Assembly (NCBI GenBank): GCA_014802425.1
Contig: JAAVCH010000030.1
Location: 18,308 to 64,312, forward strand
Direction: 5' to 3'
Length of the DNA: 46,005 bases
From: Bacteroides sp.
Lineage (GTDB): Bacteria > Bacteroidota > Bacteroidia > Bacteroidales > Muribaculaceae
The position numbers and the translations under genes were made by a program. This document shows, piece after piece, positions 43,111-46,005 of this stretch (positions within the stretch are counted from its first letter, which is position 1; every line of letters begins with the position of its first letter). Under the pieces are notes generated by a model. It did not search any database. It was not told where the DNA came from and worked only from the letters and a program-made list of their open reading frames with translations.

Positions 43111-44293
43111 AGAGCCCGATGGCCGCTATCGGCACACCGGCGATCCAGAGGTCGCTCCATTGCAGGGCCACGGGATAACTCTGCACGATCATCCGCGCAG
43201 GGTCGCCCCCCATGCGTATAAGGCCGAATCTTTCCTGAAGCAGGCAGAGTCCGACTCCGGCCAGGAGGCCGGTCACGGCGCCGAGCACCGTGATGTAGAG
43301 GCTTTCCCACCAGAAGATGCCCCCTATGCGCCGGGGCGTCATGCCCAGGGCGCGCAGGGTCTGCATTCCCGCACGCTTCTCCAGCACGAACATCGTCATC
43401 GTGGAGATGATGTTGAAGCTGGCGATGATGAGGATGAACACGAGCAGCAGGCCTGTGACCCACTTTTCGATCTCCACCATGCGGAAACTCGTCTCCTGTT
43501 GGCGCGCGCGGTCGCGCACCGTGTAGGTGTCGCCTACGGCTGCGGAGATTTCTGCGGCAAGCCGACCCGGGTCGACCCCCGGACGGGCCTTGACGGCCAC
43601 GGAGGTGGCCTGAAGGTCATAGTCGAGCAACGCGCGCGCAATCTCGATCGGCACCACCACCGTAGTGGCGTCGATGTCCTGCTGGCGCGATTCGAAAACG
43701 CCTGCGGCCGCAATGCTGTCGATACGGAAGGAGGCCGCCGGATTGGCCATGTTGATGCGTCCCTCGCGCCGGGGCGCGAAGAGCAACAGACGGTCGCCCG
43801 GAGAATACGCGCCGAGCCTTACGGCCACGCCGGCTGAAATCAGCCCGGCCGGTGGATCCTCGGCCATGCAGTCGTCAGGGAGCGTCGAGCCGGCCACTAT
43901 CAGCGAGTCAATCATGGTATACTTCCGGAATTCCCCGGACACCACTCCAAGCAGCATGACCGGCATCTCGCGCTGAGCATAGATCGCCAAAGCCTGATCC
44001 GACACCACCGGACTACTCACAGCCACGCCTTCAAGACGCCCTATGGCCGCAGCCAGACTGTCGCCGTCAGATATTGCCTTACCTCGGCTTACGGTAACCT
44101 CTACGTCAGGTAGGATCCTGTCATTCTGCCCGGTCAGCACCTCACGGAAACCGTTGAATACCGACAGCACGCAGATAAGGGCCGCCGCGGCTACCGCCAC
44201 GCCGACCACCGACACCGCCGCTATGGCGCTGACGGCGCCATGCGACTTTTTCTTCCATAGATATCGCCATGCGATACCCGCTTCAAGTTTCAT
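43052..44293 (-). CDS. LolC/LolE-type ABC transporter permease
   Basis: Inner-membrane permease of 413 residues of the MacB/FtsX superfamily, likely extracting lipoproteins for transfer to the outer membrane. One N-terminal membrane segment (about 20-45, AVSAIAAVSVVGVAVAAAALI) precedes a large periplasmic MacB-like domain (about 50-270), followed by three membrane segments (about 275-400, with ASFNIISTMTMFVLEKRAGMQTLRALGMTPRRI, a family hallmark). The ATPase partner is not in the window. It follows rbfA on the same strand after 148 bases. Its stop-proximal 59 bases overlap the convergent DUF115-like gene. Confidence 0.88.
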   Translation of the reverse strand: MKLEAGIAWRYLWKKKSHGAVSAIAAVSVVGVAVAAAALICVLSVFNGFREVLTGQNDRILPDVEVTVSRGKAISDGDSLAAAIGRLEGVAVSSPVVSDQALAIYAQREMPVMLLGVVSGEFRKYTMIDSLIVAGSTLPDDCMAEDPPAGLISAGVAVRLGAYSPGDRLLLFAPRREGRINMANPAASFRIDSIAAAGVFESRQQDIDATTVVVPIEIARALLDYDLQATSVAVKARPGVDPGRLAAEISAAVGDTYTVRDRARQQETSFRMVEIEKWVTGLLLVFILIIASFNIISTMTMFVLEKRAGMQTLRALGMTPRRIGGIFWWESLYITVLGAVTGLLAGVGLCLLQERFGLIRMGGDPARMIVQSYPVALQWSDLWIAGVPIAAIGLFTSWIASSFARSRIAEKRR

Positions 44294-44418
44294 TACATAT
44301 TACAAACGCTCCCGGACGGCGCTTTCGTATACGCGCCCGCGTACCTCCACGCGGCTTTCGGCGCACGCGCCGCCGCGCAGGGCCCGCGGCCGGCCACCAA
44401 GACCGCCGGCCACCGGAA

Positions 44419-44459
44419 CAGCCGGTCACTGGAGCAGCCGGTCACTGGAGCAGCCGGTC
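44419..44459. repeat. 16-bp tandem repeat across the rbfA stop
   Basis: CAGCCGGTCACTGGAG at 44419-44434 and 44435-44450, plus nine bases of a third copy to 44459. The rbfA stop codon is in the second copy. Confidence 0.85.
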
Positions 44460-44774
44460 GATGTTCTCGATATAATCGAGCGAGTCATCGAGATAGAACT
44501 GCAGCTCGGGAGTCTTGCGGAGCACCTGACGCACGGCCTGGGCCAGCTCATAGCGCACCGTCTTCGACTGCCGCTGGATGTTGGCCAGTATCTCCTGCGA
44601 TTTCTCGGGGGGGAATATACTCAGGTAGGCCTTGGCTATGCTGAGGTCAGGGCTTACGCGTACGGCGCTCACCGACACCAGCACTCCGCCCATGGCGGCC
44701 GTCTGGCGGCGGAATATCTCACTCAGCTCCTTCTGGAGCATTCTTGCTATCTTGGCTTGTCTTTTTCCTTCCAT
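44442..44774 (-). CDS. rbfA: Ribosome-binding factor A
   Basis: Cytoplasmic 30S ribosome maturation factor needed for 16S rRNA 5'-end processing, 110 residues. The KH-type fold is indicated by RQAKIARMLQKELSEIFRRQ, VLVSVSAVRVSPDLSIAKAYLSIFP and VRYELAQAVRQVLRKTPELQFYLDDSLD, all characteristic. The length is normal. It lies between the O-methyltransferase (42 bases upstream) and the permease gene. The 3' end is part of a 16-bp tandem repeat, so the final residues (DRLLQ) may vary between strains. Confidence 0.93.
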   Translation of the reverse strand: MEGKRQAKIARMLQKELSEIFRRQTAAMGGVLVSVSAVRVSPDLSIAKAYLSIFPPEKSQEILANIQRQSKTVRYELAQAVRQVLRKTPELQFYLDDSLDYIENIDRLLQ

Positions 44775-44816
44775 TGTCTTTTCGGGTTTTGATTTTCTAA
44801 CAAGCCCCGGAGGGTT

Positions 44817-45506
44817 TTAGTTTGATTTCCCCGCCCCACCGTCTCCGACACCGGCCTCGGGACGGAGGCGGATCAGGGTCAGACCGTCGCGCAGGGGTAT
44901 GATCACCTTTTCAAGGCGCCGGTCGGCGGCAACGAGGTCGTTGAAGCGTTTCACGCCGCGGGTCTGGGGATCGTTGCGCCCCGGCTCGGCCACATGGCCG
45001 TCCCAGAGGGTGTTGTCGGCCATTATATAGCCCCCGGGGCGGAGAAGGCGCAGGCTCAGCTCAAGGTATTCGGGATAGAGGCGCTTGTCGGCGTCGATGA
45101 ATATGAGGTCGTAGGAGCCGGCCTCAAGCCGGGGCATCACTTCGAGGGCATCGCCGATGATGAGGTTGACGCGCTCGCCGAGCGGAGTGCCGGCGAAGAC
45201 ACGGCGCAGAAAATCCTCGTTTTCATCGAAGATTTCGATGGTGTCGACCCGCGCCCCCGGCACATCGGCGAGGGCTTCGGCCAGGCACAGGGTGGAATAG
45301 CCGGTAAATGTGCCGAGTTCCAGCACCCGCCGCGGGCGCGCCATTCCGGCGAGCATCCTCAGCAGGCGTCCCTGAAGATGGCCCGAACACATCCGGCCAT
45401 GCACCATCCGCAGGTTTGACTCGCGTTCAAGCCTGTGGAGATATTCCGGCTCACGGTCGATATGGGCTTCTATATAGTCGAAAAGCAGGTCGGTGTATTC
45501 CATCAT
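44817..45506 (-). CDS. SAM-dependent O-methyltransferase (catechol-OMT-like)
   Basis: Cytoplasmic class I methyltransferase of 229 residues. The SAM-binding motif VLELGTFTGYSTLCLAEAL, the acidic VDTIEIFDEN, and the metal-binding DLIFIDADKRLYPEYLELS with GGYIMADNTLWDG are typical of the caffeoyl-CoA/catechol O-methyltransferase family. The methyl acceptor is unknown. The ATG overlaps the aroQ stop by four bases (ATGA), so the two are coupled, and rbfA follows after 42 bases. The same order (aroQ, methyltransferase, rbfA, permease) is what I recall from other Bacteroidales, usually with pyk between aroQ and the methyltransferase; pyk is absent here. Confidence 0.9.
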   Translation of the reverse strand: MMEYTDLLFDYIEAHIDREPEYLHRLERESNLRMVHGRMCSGHLQGRLLRMLAGMARPRRVLELGTFTGYSTLCLAEALADVPGARVDTIEIFDENEDFLRRVFAGTPLGERVNLIIGDALEVMPRLEAGSYDLIFIDADKRLYPEYLELSLRLLRPGGYIMADNTLWDGHVAEPGRNDPQTRGVKRFNDLVAADRRLEKVIIPLRDGLTLIRLRPEAGVGDGGAGKSN

Positions 45507-45955
45507 TCAAGCAGGGATTCTATGGCGAGGGCGTAGCCAGTCTTGCCGAGGCCGCACACCATTCCCCGGCACGCGCCCGCCGTGACACTGCGGTGGCGGA
45601 AATCCTCACGGGCGTGGATATTGGAGAGGTGCACCTCCACAACGGGGGCCGGCACGGCCGCCACGGCGTCACGCAGCGCTATGGAGTAATGGGCGTAGGC
45701 GCCGGGATTGAACACGATGCCGGTCACGTCGGGGTCGTAGCCCATCTCCTGGATTATGCTCACGAGCTCTCCTTCGGAATTGCTCTGGAAGAATTTCAGC
45801 CATACGCCGTCGGCGTATTCGCGTCCGTGCGGACGCCGCCCCTCGAATCGGCGCACGAGCCATGCCTCGATGTCGGCCAGGGTCTCGGTGCCGTAGACCT
45901 CCGGCTCGCGGCGCCCGAGCAGGTTGAGGTTGGGGCCATTGACTACACAAATCAT
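45503..45955 (-). CDS. aroQ: 3-Dehydroquinate dehydratase, type II
   Basis: Third step of the shikimate pathway, dehydrating 3-dehydroquinate to 3-dehydroshikimate; a dodecameric cytoplasmic enzyme. 150 residues is the standard length. NGPNLNLLGRREPEVYG at the N-terminus holds the Arg and Tyr of the active-site lid, FFQSNSEGELV follows, NPGAYAHYSIALRDA, and VEVHLSNIHAREDFRHRS with the catalytic His. It is the first gene of the minus-strand cluster. The upstream 50 bases to the window edge hold a T/A-rich run but no clear promoter. Confidence 0.95.
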   Translation of the reverse strand: MICVVNGPNLNLLGRREPEVYGTETLADIEAWLVRRFEGRRPHGREYADGVWLKFFQSNSEGELVSIIQEMGYDPDVTGIVFNPGAYAHYSIALRDAVAAVPAPVVEVHLSNIHAREDFRHRSVTAGACRGMVCGLGKTGYALAIESLLE

Positions 45956-46005
45956 AGGATGGAAAGTTTTTTTGGGGAACGGATGGTTCGGAAAGGATGA
46001 GAGAT

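Overview
The window looks like chromosomal DNA from a gut member of the Bacteroidales (phylum Bacteroidota). The evidence is a complete SusR/C/D/E-type starch utilisation locus, repeated promoters with the Bacteroidota -7 motif TAnnTTTG (often with a -33 TTTG/TTG 19-20 nt upstream), no consistent Shine-Dalgarno sequences, a carboxyspermidine-type polyamine enzyme and Bacteroidales-type housekeeping genes. Most genes are GC-rich (about 60-70% in rows counted by eye), which would suit a high-GC lineage such as some Muribaculaceae. The family-level placement is a guess.

Layout. 1-3727: truncated xerD, a DUF4369-like lipoprotein and a YifB/ComM-type AAA ATPase. 3728-5190: a Y1/HUH (IS200-like) protein with an extra C-terminal domain, flanked on both sides by pure pyrimidine tracts. 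5190-8337: a long repeat-rich leader, a Na/Pi cotransporter and mannose-1-phosphate guanylyltransferase. 8341-10154 (minus): aroB and a HAD phosphatase. 10342-13994: carboxy(nor)spermidine dehydrogenase and a secreted GH31 enzyme, ending at a strong terminator. 14112-16082 (minus): a distinctly AT-rich C10 (streptopain-like) lipoprotein protease with a partner lipoprotein. 16419-21093: a giant AsmA-like protein, a secreted TonB-C domain protein and a DUF5715-type lipoprotein. 21077-23940 (minus): a small unknown gene and three FKBP-family proteins plus a mini-lipoprotein. 24142-27003: a small unknown gene, tRNA-Pro(GGG) with a hairpin leader, and metG. 27381-36955 (minus): the starch operon susC-susD-susE-GH13-GH97. 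37282-38940: divergent SusR-like membrane regulator. 39201-42141: small secreted protein, tyrS and an M28/glutaminyl cyclase-like lipoprotein. 42205-45955: a DUF115-like protein, then (minus) aroQ, O-methyltransferase, rbfA and a LolC/E-type permease.

How the parts work together. The SusR-like protein probably senses maltooligosaccharides in the periplasm and activates the divergent operon. SusD and the two-module SusE bind starch at the surface, the GH13 lipoprotein cuts it, SusC imports the products, and GH97 (and perhaps the separate GH31) finish hydrolysis in the periplasm. Other genes are mostly housekeeping: translation (metG, tyrS, tRNA-Pro, rbfA), shikimate pathway (aroB, aroQ), GDP-mannose supply, envelope biogenesis (AsmA-like, LolC/E, FKBPs) and chromosome dimer resolution (xerD).

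The least explained parts are the HUH gene with its novel-looking C-terminal domain and twin pyrimidine tracts, the triple-duplicated phosphate transporter leader, the AT-rich C10 protease pair, the hairpins placed at predicted transcription starts, and the fused terminator/promoter at 21367-21403. No CRISPR array, rRNA, prophage or complete insertion sequence was seen. All calls come from reading the sequence; no database search was possible.
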